Source of the DNA: Ceratotherium simum simum
Lineage: Eukaryota; Chordata; Mammalia; Perissodactyla; Rhinocerotidae
DNA length: 64,000 bases
Assembly: GCF_000283155.1 (NCBI RefSeq)
Contig: NW_004454177.1
Span: 28,887,923 to 28,951,922, forward strand
Reading direction: 5' to 3'
The notes beneath the pieces were generated by a model. The model searched no databases, was not told the DNA's origin, and worked only from the letters and a program-made list of their open reading frames with translations. How positions within the stretch are numbered: position 1 is the stretch's first letter; each line of letters opens with the position of its first letter. Below, piece after piece: positions 45,573-57,383 of the stretch. Made by a program: the position numbers and the translations under genes.

Positions 45573-47278
45573 TGTCTCTAGCATCTAGTGAGAAGTTTTC
45601 TCTAATCCACCCATGCCAGTTCTTCTAAGGCAGGCAGTTTCCCCAAAGCCGTCTCACTGGCAACCTTGAAAGACAAAGGAATGCAGTGATTATCCCTATG
45701 TGAACTAAAAGCCTTATTACAGAGTCACAATGCAAATGCCTATGGTGGCACATTACACTTTGGTGTCTGTCACAACACATACATAATGCCACACTGTGGT
45801 GGTACTTTCCCATTCAAGTAAGTGAATGTGTCAGGTATATGAACAGGGTGGGTTCTGGACAGGATTTGGCCTTTCTAAAAGGAACAGCTGCCCCTGAGAG
45901 CTGGTGATTTTTGCGATGTAGGAATGTAGAACCAACGTAGTCAAATCCTATGATTTTCAAAAGATATCTGAAGTCCAGATTCTTATGCAAAATCTCATGA
46001 TAGAGAATTGTTGTAACTTATTCAAACAAAGCATTAAACTGGACCATCAAAATATGTCTCTAGATGATATTCACACAAAAAAGCAAAGAGAAGATAGGAA
46101 CTTCTGCCCAAGAGACAATGTTAGGATTTTACAAAATATGTTGGCTTTAACAACACAAATGATTTGTTTAAGTTTTGTCTAGCATATTCTGTATGTACGC
46201 TTTTGAACTCCATCTAAAAAAAGTCCAACATAACTCCAAAATAACTTGAATCAACTTACTAAGATTTTGGTTACCTATATTAAGAAAAGCTATACTCTTA
46301 AAAATATGTTAAGTGTACCCATTCTCAAAGAATGTTAAAAATACTTGAAATTTTGTTGTTGTTACTGTTGATTTTTAAATTCGGGAGCATTTCTTTAAAG
46401 ACCATGAAAATCCTCTGTGTTAGATATATTGAGGGAAGGAGCAGTAGAGAAGGTTTATTCTGTTCCCTGTTGTTCCAATTTATTTTTATTATGAATTTTA
46501 ACAGCTGAAATATAACACATAAGGATTTAAAAGAATGGCACCCAGATAAAAATGAGAACATGTGGTTTAAACATACGACCATTGAAAATATATGGCTGTT
46601 GGAGGTAGCCGTATACCAAAAAGTCAGCCAGGAAATCAGATAGTTCACGGAATATATGTCACAAGAGAGGAGTTGCTATAACATAGAGTAGAAGGAGGGA
46701 TTTCTGAAATAAAGATGAGAGCTGTTAGAAATGTCTCACTGACAGAGGCATTGACAAGTGATATCAAGTATGCAACTTGGAGAAGAAAACACAAGAATAT
46801 ATCATGATTTAATTAGGAAGATGAATAGCTTGTAGTTTACTGTTTTGTCTTTACCCAAAGTAATTTTTTGGAAGAAATGAGTGGTTTCCTTTGTGGTGAA
46901 TGGTGTTTAAGTGAGTTATAGTCTTTCTTGAGTAGCACTAGTGGAGCATACCTAAAATATAATTGATTTGTGAGTCAGTCTCTGGTTTGTAGATTCAAAA
47001 CTCACCTCCTGAGAGAGGGCAAAGGGCCAACCTCTTCATAGCTCTTTGGATTATGGTTTTATACTTCTACATTAGCTTTGGTGATTCACTGAGACCTCAG
47101 TGATGGAGTATAATAAGCAATCAAATGCTGTTCAATTTTTAGCTGAAATTTAAACCAGAGGAAATAAACTAATTAAACAGAACTTTGATTTTGCCAATTT
47201 ATTATTTGGTCTGAAAAGAACAAAATAGCATTGTTTGGTGAACTAAATTCACTGAAGGTGAATGATAGTTAAGGAATT
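45573..47278. other. Unassigned intergenic sequence
   Basis: No gene or named repeat recognised. The 107-codon minus-strand frame at 46325-46648 lacks any known domain. Confidence 0.5.
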
Positions 47279-47553
47279 CACAACAACAATTCTTTTTTTT
47301 GTGTGTGAGGAATATCAGCCCTGAGCTAACATCCAATGCCAATCCTCCTCCTTTTTGCTGAGGAAGATTGGCCCCGGGCTAACATCCATGCCCATCTTCC
47401 TCTACTTTATACACCATGCCACCACAGCATGGCTTGACTAGCAGTGTGTCTGTGTGCGCCCGGAATCCAAACCTGCGGACCCTAGGCCGCTGAAGCGAAG
47501 CACGTGCACTTGACCGCTGCGCCACCAGGCAGGTCCACACAATAACAATTCTT
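47279..47553 (-). mobile_element. ERE-type tRNA-derived SINE with clear target-site duplication
   Basis: Body 47291-47536, minus orientation: T run at 47293-47300, then ccctgagctaacatccaatg, a second ttggccccgggctaacatcc, and the CpG-bearing tRNA-like head at 47455-47536. Flanking 16-bp direct repeats cacaacaacaattctt (47279-47294) and cacaataacaattctt (47538-47553) differ at one base. Retained CpGs in the head suggest a fairly young copy. The 66-codon minus-strand frame inside it is not a gene. Confidence 0.95.
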
Positions 47554-49739
47554 ATTACTGATTTTATTCTCCAACTCATTCCTTTCTTGTTTCTATTTTC
47601 TTGATTCTCTTTTCCTTAAATCATTAAAGATATACTCAGGGAAGGTATCAGGCAGGGAGGATATTCTGTCACTTAATAGAATGTACTGTTTGGTTGGCAA
47701 GTATTTTAATTGCTCTCCAGGTATTGAGTAAAGTTGGTGTTTATAATAATAATCAGTTAGTTCTAAAGTCTATTTTATGGGATAAGAAGAATCTATGAGG
47801 CTTAATGCTGAACTGTCAGTAGAACCAGACAATGTGTATCCCTACATAAAGGAAGTGATGTGGCCAGTTATATCACTGTGCCAATAATTTCCTCAATGTG
47901 CGATGGACCTCCTGCTCCTGTGCATTTTCTTACTTATTTTTTTAGTTTAGAATGCTTCTTTCATTATACCCCTACCTTCTCTTCCCATTTTTGGATCTGA
48001 TGAAATTTGTTTAACTTGTCAATTTTGAAAAATATGTGCGTGATAAAAGGAAAAGGGGAGAATGCCGATGAAATCTAAGGATATCTAGTTCTGAAGATAA
48101 AAAGATAATTGGAATGACTGGAAGTTCAAAGGAGCAATTAAAGTTAACTATGTAAGTTATGTAGGAATTAACAGCAGGGCTGAGATAGGGAGGCACATGG
48201 GCAGTTTATGTGCAATGGTTAGTCATGGTGGAAACATTAATTTGTGTTGCAAATTCTATCTTCCTGTGCAAACGTGCATATACGCACATGGATATAATAG
48301 TTTAACATATGTGAATGGAATACGTATTTTATTTTCTCAAAGAGTGGTTATAAAATGGATTGTGACATCTAATTGGGTAAGGAAGGAAGTGAGGACATGA
48401 ATGGTAGCTCTAGAGAAAGTGGCTGGAGGGGGAATGTGTGAAAAAGAGCTTCTGGTATTTGTATAACTGTTGATGTGAAGTGGTGGCTGAAATGGAGTGC
48501 AAGAAAACTCTTTTGAGCTAAGATGGTCAAGAAAATGGGAGGCTAGGGGACAGAAAAATAAATATTGTATTTTGAGCTGCTAAGAATCCAGGTTCTGGTC
48601 ATCTAGAAATATTTTAAGGAATTTTCAAGGTCAATTTGACTTTGTAATTTTTCTTCTCAGGGTGAGATCCTACTTTTTAGACCTTACTCAGCCCTCCTCT
48701 TCTAACCAACTCTATCTTCAATAGCTTCCCTTAGTCTAGGATTTCTGATCTAATGTTTTTCTCTTTTATTTCCTCTAATTGCTTACTTTTGTGTTTTCCT
48801 TTTAATTTTGATTATTTCATTGTGTTGTAAATTATATTCCATGTAAACCATAATACATTTTTCGAAGTGGGCAATGGATCCAGAAATTGTCGCCAATAAA
48901 TGAAGAAAGATTCTGGAAAATACTGAACTGACAATCATTTACAGATTGACTAACTTTTCCCAATGCATAGTGGTAATAATGGTCGTTGAATTTTGGTGGT
49001 AGGATTTCTTAGTCAACAAGAAGATTTTGGTTATCAGAGTCCTGTGAAAAATCAATGACACCCTGGAAATGTACGCTGCTGTGCTGTTTTATGCCAATTA
49101 ACTGTGTTTTATGTGCTTTCTCTTTGTCCTTTGGCAATATTTTCAAGATGCCATCCTCAGAAAATCACTGAAACCACATTTATCCTTCACTTGAGTCCCC
49201 ACAAGAATTCGCAAAGTGACAGCTATATATTGCCTAGAACAGTGCTCCTAGCCTCCCATCTATTTTGCTCTATCTTCCTTTATGGTCTATGTATTTATTT
49301 TCTCTGTCTTCCAGAATTATCTTCCCCAGGTTCAGCGCATCCAACCTTGTCTTCTGTCTAGCTTTTATCGTTTGACTTACTCCTTTATTTAATTTTAATG
49401 GCCAAGCCTCTGCTATAAAGCCAGGTTGTCTTCCTAACCTCTTTACACTTTCACCTTTGCTGGGTCCTCTGAAAGGCTCACATTCTATTATGCATTTGGG
49501 CTAAACATTTTATTTGTCTTTTATTTTATCCTTAGTTCTTAGAAAATCTCACTCCTAGTCCTTGACTATCTCACCTCCCTTTGTTTTCAAATCAGTCAAT
49601 TGATGACCATTATAAATATTGAAGCAAGATTCATTAAATATCCTCCATAGCTTCTGTCAATTGCTCACTTTCCCAGTTCTTTAGGGTTTAAGTGGTTTGA
49701 CAAACTTGTACTCAGTGCTCTCTAAGTGACATGGATGAG
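47554..49739. other. Unassigned intergenic sequence
   Basis: No gene recognised. 49090-49700 has an L2-like pyrimidine-rich flavour (cctctttacactttcacctt) but I could not place it. The 85-codon plus-strand frame at 49104-49361 has no domain. Confidence 0.45.
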
Positions 49740-49926
49740 GTGAAACGAACATCCTTATTGTAGCTCTTATAATTTCCTGCTTATTTATCTGTCTTCCCCC
49801 ATTGAAAAATATAAGTTGAGTGAGAGCAGTTATAATTAGACTTCATCTTTGCTTTTTGACATGAGAATTGCCTGGTACATAATAGGTGGCCAGGAAATAC
49901 TTATTAAATAAATGAATGAATGAATA
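49740..49926 (+). mobile_element. L2 LINE 3' terminus
   Basis: Sense L2 end: tatttatctgtcttccccca, ttgagtgagagcagttataa, gcctggtacataataggtgg, ccaggaaatacttattaaat and the terminal (TGAA)n tail at 49911-49926. Confidence 0.82.
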
Positions 49927-50290
49927 CGTGCTATAGAGATGAGGATGACTAAGATTTGACCCTATCATCAATAAATTTATAGTCTAGTAACATATACATT
50001 TACAAAAACAGATAATATCAATGTAATTTAGCAATTATGATGATAGATAATTTAAAAGAAAGTGTTCTATGAGGGCATAGATTTGTGTTTTCTGAGAAAG
50101 TCTGATTTCTAGGGAAATCTGGGAAGATTTCTAGGGAAAGGTTGCATCATTTATTCATTTCTTCATTCATTTAGCAAATATGATTAAACTCTTTCTGGGT
50201 TTCAAGTACACTGGTTGCTGAGGGTATAATAGTGAAAATCACACCAAAGACCTTGTTCTTGAAGAGTTTTCATTCTTCTCAAAATAAAAA
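49927..50290 (-). mobile_element. L2 LINE fragments (antisense), probably two
   Basis: Directly after the plus-strand L2 tail, reverse-complement L2 begins (tcaataaatttatagtctag, gaaagtgttctatgagggca), and a second L2 terminus follows at 50145-50290 (cattcatttagcaaatatga, ccttgttcttgaagagtttt). A 14-bp word, gatttctagggaaa, is repeated at 50104 and 50127. Confidence 0.65.
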
Positions 50291-50334
50291 AGCAAATATA
50301 TAAATAAATAATAAATGATGAAATATTTGCCAAG

Positions 50335-51805
50335 GGATCCAAGGACACTCAATGCAGGAAAGACAGTCTTTTCAATAAACAGTGCTGAGAAAATGGATTT
50401 TCACATGTAAAAGAATGAAACTACACTCCTATCTTACACCACTCACAAAAATTAACCCAAAATGGATTAAAGACTTAAATGTAAGATCTGAAACCATAAA
50501 ACCTCTAGAAGAAAATAGGAAAAAAAATTCCTTGACATGGTTCATTACAATGATTTTTTGGATATGACACCTAAAGCACAAGCAATAAAATAAAAATTAA
50601 AGTGGTACTACATCAAACTAAAAATTTTCTGCACAGCAAAAGAAACAATCAAGAAAATGAAAAGGCAACCTACTTAATAGAAAATATAATTTGCAAATCA
50701 TATATCTCATAAGAGGTTAATATCCAAAACATATAAAGAATTCATACAACTCAATAGCAAAAAAGCAAATAATCCAATTTAAAAAGGGGGAAAGGACTCG
50801 AATATACATTTTTCCAAAGAAAACATACAAATGGCCAACAGGTACATGCAAAAGTGCTCAACATCACTAATCACTAGGGAAATGCAAATCAAAACCACAA
50901 TGAGATATCATCTTATGTCTCTTAGAATGGTTATCATCAAAAAGATAAGCAATAGCAAGTGTTGTCAAGGATGTGAAGAAAAGGGAACCCTTATGCACTG
51001 CTGGTGGGATTATAAACTGGTGCAGCCACTATGGAAAACAGTATGGAAGTTCCTCAAAAAATTAAAAATAGAACTACCATATGATACAGCAATTCCATTT
51101 CCTGTGCATATATCTAAAGGAAACAAATCCATTATGTTGAAGAGATATCTGCATCCCCATGTTCATTGCAGCATTATTTACAATAGTCAAGACATGGAAA
51201 CAATCTAAGTGTCCATTGACAGATGAATGTATAAAATATATATATAATGGATTACTATTTAGCCATAAAAAAGAAGAAAATCCTGCCATTTGTGACAATA
51301 TGAATGGACCTTGAGGGCATTATGCTAAGTGAAATGTCAGACAGAGAAAGACAAATACTGCATGATCTCACTTATATGTGGAATCTAAAAAACAAAACAA
51401 AACAAAAAACCAGACCAAACTCATAGAAAAAGACATAAGACTGTGGTTACTAGAGGTGAGGGATGGAGGATGGGGGAAATGGGCGAAAGTCATCAAAAGT
51501 TACAAACTTCCAGTTATAAGATAAATAAATACTGGGGCTATAATTTACAACATGATGACTGTAGTTAACACTGCTATGTGGTATATTTGAAAGTTTCTAA
51601 GAGAGTAAATCCTAAAAGTTCTCATGGCAAGGAAAACTCATTTTTTTTCTTTTTTCTTTTTTTTGGTATCTATATGAGGTGATGAATGTTGACTAAAATC
51701 ATTGTAATAATCATTTCACAATATATGTAAGTCAAGTCATTATGCTGTACACATTAAACTTATACAATGTTGTATGCCAATTATATCTCAATAAAACTGA
51801 GAGAA
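50335..51805 (+). mobile_element. 5'-truncated L1 with 3'UTR
   Basis: Sense L1 from ORF2 C-terminal region (ggaaagacagtcttttcaat, 50356) through ctggtgggattataaactgg (51001) and the ORF2 end, then 3'UTR (catgatctcacttatatgtg, 51361; gttgtatgccaattatatct, 51769) to the A-rich end at about 51805. It is better preserved than the other L1s here. Both sides carry aaataaataata-type sequence (50301 and 51808), a possible but low-complexity target-site duplication. Confidence 0.9.
50382..51208 (+). pseudogene. L1 ORF2 C-terminal remnant
   Basis: Two open stretches in different frames preserve the ORF2 C-terminus of LINE-1: 50382-50567 ([29 protein letters not shown]) and 50831-51208 ([49 protein letters not shown]). 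These are hallmarks of the region after the reverse transcriptase that leads into the cysteine-rich end. Frame change between them and stops show it is dead. The 125-codon stretch is the longest recognisable protein-derived open frame in the window. Confidence 0.92.
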
Positions 51806-51949
51806 AAATAAATAATATAGAGGAAATAAATAGTAAATGAGTAAATAAATGAATATGACAATTTCAGATAAATAAGTATTACTTTGAACAAAAATCTAGA
51901 GTTGTCCATGATTTTCTTCCTTTTTCCTTAATTTAAATCCATCAGTAAG

Positions 51950-52430
51950 TCATGTTGGTGCTATTTTCCAAATATAACCTGAATTTACATTTTTCTACAA
52001 TTTCATAATGACCACCCTAATCAAAGATACCCTCAATCTCTTTCTACCTCCAGATTATTTACATTTGCAATTCCCTCTTCCTGGAATTTGCTTTCCCCAG
52101 ACCACTGTGTGGGTGATACAATGATGTCTCAGCTCAAATGTCATTTGCTCGGAGGTGCTTTCCTACTCATCCTGTTGAAAAAGTACTCTATCCTAGTGCT
52201 CGCTAACACATTACAGTGTTTCGTTTAGTGGTTTTCATTATTACGTTACCTGGATAATAAAAAGTAACTTCCAAAATGCCTCATGCCCACTTCTCTCTAT
52301 TTCCACTGTTACCATCCTAGCCCCAGCTGGCATCTTCTCTCTGCTACCAAGCCACAATAAATTCTCCACATAAGAGCCAGGGTGAGTGTATAAAATATCA
52401 AATCAGATCACTTGACTCCAGTTACAATCA
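51950..52430 (+). mobile_element. L2 LINE fragments
   Basis: Sense L2 pieces: gcaattccctcttcctggaa, ttgctttccccagaccactg, tcagctcaaatgtcatttgc, tcggaggtgctttcctactc (52070-52170), then a second order break and atttccactgttaccatcct (52300) to aaatcagatcacttgactcc (52401). Probably two L2 remnants side by side. Confidence 0.72.
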
Positions 52431-53229
52431 AGATGCTCAATTCGCTTGAACTCTAAAAGAATAAAAAGAGATCATGGAAAAAACCTGTGTTTTTTTTTTT
52501 TTTTTTTAAATAAGATTTATGAGGAGAGATGGTATTGTGAACTGGTGTGTGTCTGTGGTGGGGAGAGGTGGTGGAGGGACAGGCGATGCCTTTGTTCTGG
52601 AGCGAGGAGCAGTCCAGGTAGGCTGGGAATTCTGCTTTTGCTTTACTTCACCACCTCCCAGCTCACCATTTTCCCTTATAATAAGCAATGCCTGCCTCCA
52701 CACCTGCTGATACAGGCCTCTTGTTCAAGTGTCCCCAAGAGTAAAATCAGGGTCGCTCAGAATGCTATGCTTGTGTGAAACTGAGAAAAACTGCTGGCAA
52801 ATAATTGATCAGGGCAATTTCTTCTCTAACTCTCCCTTTCCAAATTCTTAAGCCTGGAGAATTACAATTCAAATTGCACCTCTTCCTAATGATATTTCTT
52901 CCTAGAGGGGAAAGACTGAAAGTTTGACCTAAAGAAATGTTTTATGAGGTGGGGAAGGATTGATTGTGGTTTTTTGGTCTCTGGGTCTCTATATCCCGAA
53001 GCTCACTGACGACCCCCACTCCTATCCCCTAAGCTCATGGTGATTAACATAGATATTGATTTAGATTTTTTAAGACAACACTTTATGTGAGAATATAATG
53101 GAATAATCTCCCCATCCTCACACATTATTGAATGTAAGGAGCTTAGAACTTAGAATATGAGGGCATAATAAAATCTTTTAGACATACAAGGTCTCAGGAG
53201 TTTTGCTGGACAAAGACCTATATTGAAAA
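52431..53229. other. Unassigned sequence after a long T run
   Basis: A T run of about 18 bases at 52490-52507 is followed by G+C-richer, unrecognised sequence (52530-52740). The 110-codon plus-strand frame 52446-52778 translates the T run as poly-Phe and has no known domain. The run could be the reverse-strand poly(A) of a minus-strand retrocopy, but I see neither a target-site duplication nor a known transcript. Confidence 0.4.
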
Positions 53230-54073
53230 TATTTTGGAATGAAGTTCTTAACGAAGAGGAAGAAACAATTCAGAGTATATGAAAATGCATATGAAGTAAA
53301 AGTGATCAAATACCTGACTAAAATTTATCATCTGAAAAAATCTATAGAACAAAAAGAAAAGAAAAAATGTTAATGTTGGTGCAGAATTAAATCTATATAT
53401 AATATAAATATATAGCAATATATCTTTGACTATCAAGTACATAAGAATAAATTTAACAAAAGGTATTCAACATTTCCACAGGAAAACATATAAACTTTTA
53501 TTAAGAGATATTAAAAGATACCTAAATAAATGAAGAAATAGACGATGTTCATTGAATGTCGTAAAGTTGTCAACTTTTCCCAAAAAGATGACAGCTTTTC
53601 CCAAATTGATTCAAAGATTGAGTCTAATAGAAATCTCAACTGAGTTTTTCACAGAACTTGATACGATGATACTAAAATTGACATGGAGAATAAAGGTCAA
53701 GACAACTAGAACATTTCTGAAGATAGCAGAGGGAAAGAAAAAGTGACCAAAGGAACAGAAAGCCCAGAATCAGACTCAAATGTCATGCGATTTTGTACAA
53801 GAGAGAGATAGCATGGAAGATCAGTGTAAGAGGGAAGTATTGTTCAATAAATTAAACTAAAAACAAATGATTATCAATATGGAAAAAAGATAAAGTTGGA
53901 TCTCAGCCACTTAGTTATTACAAATAAAGACAAACTCCAGATATTCAAAGGACTTGAATATTACATATAAACACTTAGAAAATGTAGGTATGTATACTTT
54001 AGAACGTTGGATAAAAACAGTTCTGAAATAAGATTAAAAAGCATTGATGGAGCAGATAAACTTTTGTTCATCT
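53230..54073 (+). mobile_element. Ancient L1 ORF2 fragment (left of ERE)
   Basis: Sense ORF2: agaataaatttaacaaaagg (53446), tattaagagatattaaaaga, taatagaaatctcaactgag (53620), ctaaaattgacatggagaat (53671), agagagagatagcatggaag. ORF2 order continues on the other side of the ERE at 54348, so the SINE split one element. Strongly frameshifted. Confidence 0.78.
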
Positions 54074-54348
54074 AAAGATAACAGTAGTTAGGGCCTGCCT
54101 GGTGGCGCGAGTGGTTGGGTGCACGCTGTCCGCTGTGGTGACCCGGGGTTCTTCGGCTCGGATCCTGGGTGCGCACCAACGCACTGCTTGGCAGGCCATG
54201 CTGTGGCGGCATCCTGTAAAAAGTGGAGTCAGATGGGCATGGATGTTAGCCCAGGGCCAGTCTTCTTCAACAAAAAAAGAGGAGGATTGGCTGATGTTAG
54301 CACAGGGCTGAACTCACCAAAAAAAAAAAAAAAGATAACAGGAGTTAG
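54074..54348 (+). mobile_element. ERE-type tRNA-derived SINE inserted in L1
   Basis: Body 54091-54333, plus orientation: tRNA-like head gggcctgcctggtggcgcga with an A-box-like tggcgcgagtgg (54102-54113) and a B-box-like ggttcttcggctc (54147-54159), tRNA-unrelated body, then an A15 tail at 54319-54333. Flanking direct repeats aaagataacagtagttag (54074-54091) and aaagataacaggagttag (54331-54348) differ at one base of 18. The head is the main CpG cluster of the window. The two plus-strand frames of 69 and 109 codons across it are incidental. The boxes are pol III promoter relics and not a tRNA gene. Confidence 0.95.
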
Positions 54349-54950
54349 AGAAGATACAGATCTACAAGATGTTTTAAATGTTCCTGTTAGAAGTGTGAGT
54401 TGGTGCAACTACATTGGAAAACAATTTGGAATTATCTCTCAAATGTAAACAATCAAGTTTGCTGCAACTCAGTAGGTCTACTCTTAGGTATATTCTCAAG
54501 AGGAATTCTTGCACATATTTAACAGGAGATATGAGTACCAGGTTGTTTGTTGCAGAACCGTGCACAACAGTAAAACTCTGTAAACAACCAAATAACCCTC
54601 AAAAGAAGAGTGAATATTATAATCACACAACATAAAATTGTATAGCTATTAGAACAAATGATTTACAGTGACATGGATGCCTTTTAACACTCTAATATTA
54701 AATTAAGATACAAGTTCCTAAATATTTCGTACATCATAAAGCAACTTCTACAAAGGTAAAAACAACAAATATAAAATGTATACATACTTTTTAGGAAGAC
54801 GTAGAGATGAAAAATTATGAAAAAAGGAAAGCGAGGAGTGAAAACCACTCGATGCATGGTGGTGGGTGCCTCAGTGGTTGGGGCTGACAGCATGGGAGAA
54901 GAATTGGCGATGAATTCTATGGTGATATCTAAGTCTTAACTCTTCTTTTA
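54349..54950 (+). mobile_element. Ancient L1 ORF2/3'UTR fragment (right of ERE)
   Basis: The L1 resumes with ggtgcaactacattggaaaa (54401), acaatttggaattatctctc and ctgtaaacaaccaaataacc, then 3'UTR-like sequence. The end is not sharply defined. Confidence 0.7.
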
Positions 54951-55219
54951 GATAATGGTTGATGGTTACTTATAATAGTAGTATGAATAAGTAATAACTA
55001 ACTAACTAAATGAAAGTGGGCCATGGAGGAAACCAGGACAAGATTATGTTATGAACAAAAGATATGATTAATTCAAACCAATGACCTTGAGCTCCAATTA
55101 TTTTTAAAAAGTCAGATGATGTCATTCATGTCCTTTAAATTTTCTGGACTTCCTATTGGATGTACCAAAAATAAAAAAGGAAACATAGTTGGTGATAGTG
55201 TAGCCAACACTTTTGGTGC

Positions 55220-55685
55220 TTTGCATCGTATTTCCTCTGCTTATCTATGAACTTAGCTTCAGGTTTGATGAACTATCTCCTATACAATGCCAACATCCCT
55301 TAAGTGTGCTATCTTTGTTTCTCTGCTTCTCTTTCTCAGGGCTTGCTTTAAAACCTTGGAGCTGTCTCACCAGGAGCCAGCAAAAACAGGAATTAACGCC
55401 CATAGGACAGCCCTCTACCATTGGCGGACAGGAGTTCGTGATAAATGTCCAAGCCTCTTTTCCTTTGAGGGAAAATTCTAAAACTCATTCTATGTTGTTT
55501 CTCAAAGGGTCCCTAGAGGAAATGAGCCAGATGCTATCTGCTCAGTAAAACAACTTTTATTGGCTTTTTCTTCTTCTCTTTCTCCCTCTTCTGTTCCCTT
55601 ACTCCATTTCTTTATAATAAATAACTCCCAAATAAACTACCTGAGTGCAAATTATTGTCTTGGGCTCTCCTTAGGGAGCACTCAA
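55220..55685 (+). repeat. LTR-like relic, family unassigned
   Basis: The end of this segment (ttataataaataactcccaa, ataaactacctgagtgcaaa, ttgtcttgggctctcctt) resembles the polyadenylation region and R/U5-type tail of a dispersed mammalian LTR-like repeat. It carries AATAAA-type signals at about 55616. The 111-codon plus-strand frame 55213-55548 lies within it, has no recognised domain, and I do not treat it as a gene. Confidence 0.4.
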
Positions 55686-55689
55686 GCTA

Positions 55690-56410
55690 AGAGAGAGGAA
55701 CTGTAGTGATGATGAGCGTGGGAGTAGAGCTTACCATTGATAGGTTAGTTATAGGGAGCTTCTCTGAGGAAGTTGCAAATGAGTTGTGACCGAACAATGG
55801 AAATATCAAGCCATATGATAAGTGTGAAAAAAGGGCATTCCAGTCAGAGAGCACAGCAAACACAAAAACTCTGGAGGGAGAGAAAAATTGGAAATGTTTA
55901 AGCACAGAAAAGGAAAAATGCCAGAGAGGTTGATGAATCCTGGCTCACAGTGAGGAAGTTGAAGCTGGAGAATTAGGCAAGTACTAGAGTGTGTAGAGTT
56001 TACATACCATATTAAGGAGTTTGAATTTAATTTCAGATGTAATCTGAAGCAAAGGAGTGATGTGGCTTGAGCCAGGGGTATGAACTAGAGTGGCAGCCAT
56101 GAAGAACTTTGGGATAGAAAGGATCAGAGGGACTCGAGATATATTTTGAATAGAACTATTACCACTTGGTGCATTAGCTATAGTGAGTGACACAAAAGAA
56201 ATCTAAAATGATAGGTTTTAGGTTTAAGCCAGAGTTATATGAGGACACCATATACTGTGGTGGAATAGAATAGGAAAGGAATAGATTGGGGTAGGTGGGT
56301 AGGAGTCAAGAGTTATTTTTGGACATTTAAATTTTTTCAATGCCTGTTATATATCCAAGAAGAAATGTGCATACATTAATCTAGACCTAAGTGAAATATT
56401 CAGTGTTGGA
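55690..56410 (-). mobile_element. L2 LINE, about 0.7 kb
   Basis: Reverse-complement L2 in order: gagcttctctgaggaagttg, gggcattccagtcagagagc, acagcaaacacaaaaactct, ttaaggagtttgaatttaat, gcaaaggagtgatgtggctt, gagttatttttggacattta, gttatatatccaagaagaaa. Confidence 0.8.
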
Positions 56411-56929
56411 GCTATGACTCTGGGAGTTATTTTGTATTAACCATACTTTTAGTTTCTGTAAATCGATACTTTAGCATCTGCAAAATGGCCACTAGCTGTT
56501 CTCAAGTAAACCCTGACCTCCCAAAAAATCTGGAGAATTTAGATAACTCCAAACCACATGTGCTAATGGCAACAGTGAATCTGAATTTTGTGGAGCACAC
56601 TTTTAAACACAGCTAGCTAATCCTAAGCCTACTTACCCTGCCTTGCCCATTCTTTCCTGCGGAAAGCACAAAACATGTGCTTGCCCACAGCTCCACTTTC
56701 TCCCGCGCCTTGTGACTAACCTGCTGCTTTCCCTGAATAGCTGCATCCTGTGTTGTTTTTCCCCCAAGAAGATGTGAGAAATGAAACTGAAAACTCTTTC
56801 CAGTTTCTCTCTCTTGAGCTGAGTCTAGCTCACCATAGCTTACCCAAGGTAATATGGTTAAAACACTTTTAAATATAATTTGAGGTATATCTGAATTCTT
56901 CAATGTCCTTCTTGCATAGCTCTTTCTTT
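56411..56929. other. Unassigned intergenic sequence
   Basis: No gene or named repeat; the 96-codon minus-strand frame at 56613-56903 shows no domain. Confidence 0.5.
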
Positions 56930-57080
56930 ATTGAATAAAGATAAGGATATGCAGCATATCATTTAATAAACCTATAATGAGTATATATTCGTGTTAGGGG
57001 GTATAGTAGGGTTTGAGGATGAAAGGATGAAAAAGACAAGGCCCATGTCCTGTAAGAGCTCATACATTGTTTACTGACAG
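56930..57080 (-). mobile_element. L2 LINE 3'-end fragment
   Basis: Reverse-complement L2-like: aataaacctataatgagtat, ggggtatagtagggtttgag, caaggcccatgtcctgtaag, agctcatacattg. Diverged. Confidence 0.5.
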
Positions 57081-57159
57081 CCTCCATCCAACCATCTAGA
57101 AAGAATTGCAATTAGGTCTTCTTGACAAAAATGTAGATAGCACGTGAGACTTCTCTCAT

Positions 57160-57383
57160 CTGGACCAATGCAATAGCCTCTTTTTTGAACTTCCTACTTC
57201 AAATCTTGCACCCCTCCAATCAGTTTCTACAATGTACCTAGAATAATGAGCACAAGTCTATCAATATACTCATTCATCATTCCCTCACTTACCAACATTT
57301 CAGTGACTTTCCACTGCAGTTAGAATAACGTACAAAATCCTTATCATGTCTTATGAGGCTAAAAGTTCTGCACTCAATTTCAG
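57160..57383 (+). mobile_element. L2 LINE, part 1
   Basis: Sense L2: ctcatctggaccaatgcaat, agcctcttttttgaacttcc, tttcagtgactttccactgc, agttagaataacgtacaaaa, tccttatcatgtcttatgag. It is interrupted at about 57383 and continues at 58174. Confidence 0.78.

Noticed and set aside
50831..51208. 125-codon plus-strand frame as a gene
   Set aside because: It is the C-terminal part of LINE-1 ORF2 ([17 protein letters not shown]) in a truncated, frameshifted copy.
54091..54165. tRNA gene
   Set aside because: A- and B-box-like sequences belong to the tRNA-derived head of an ERE SINE; no cloverleaf with intact acceptor stem.
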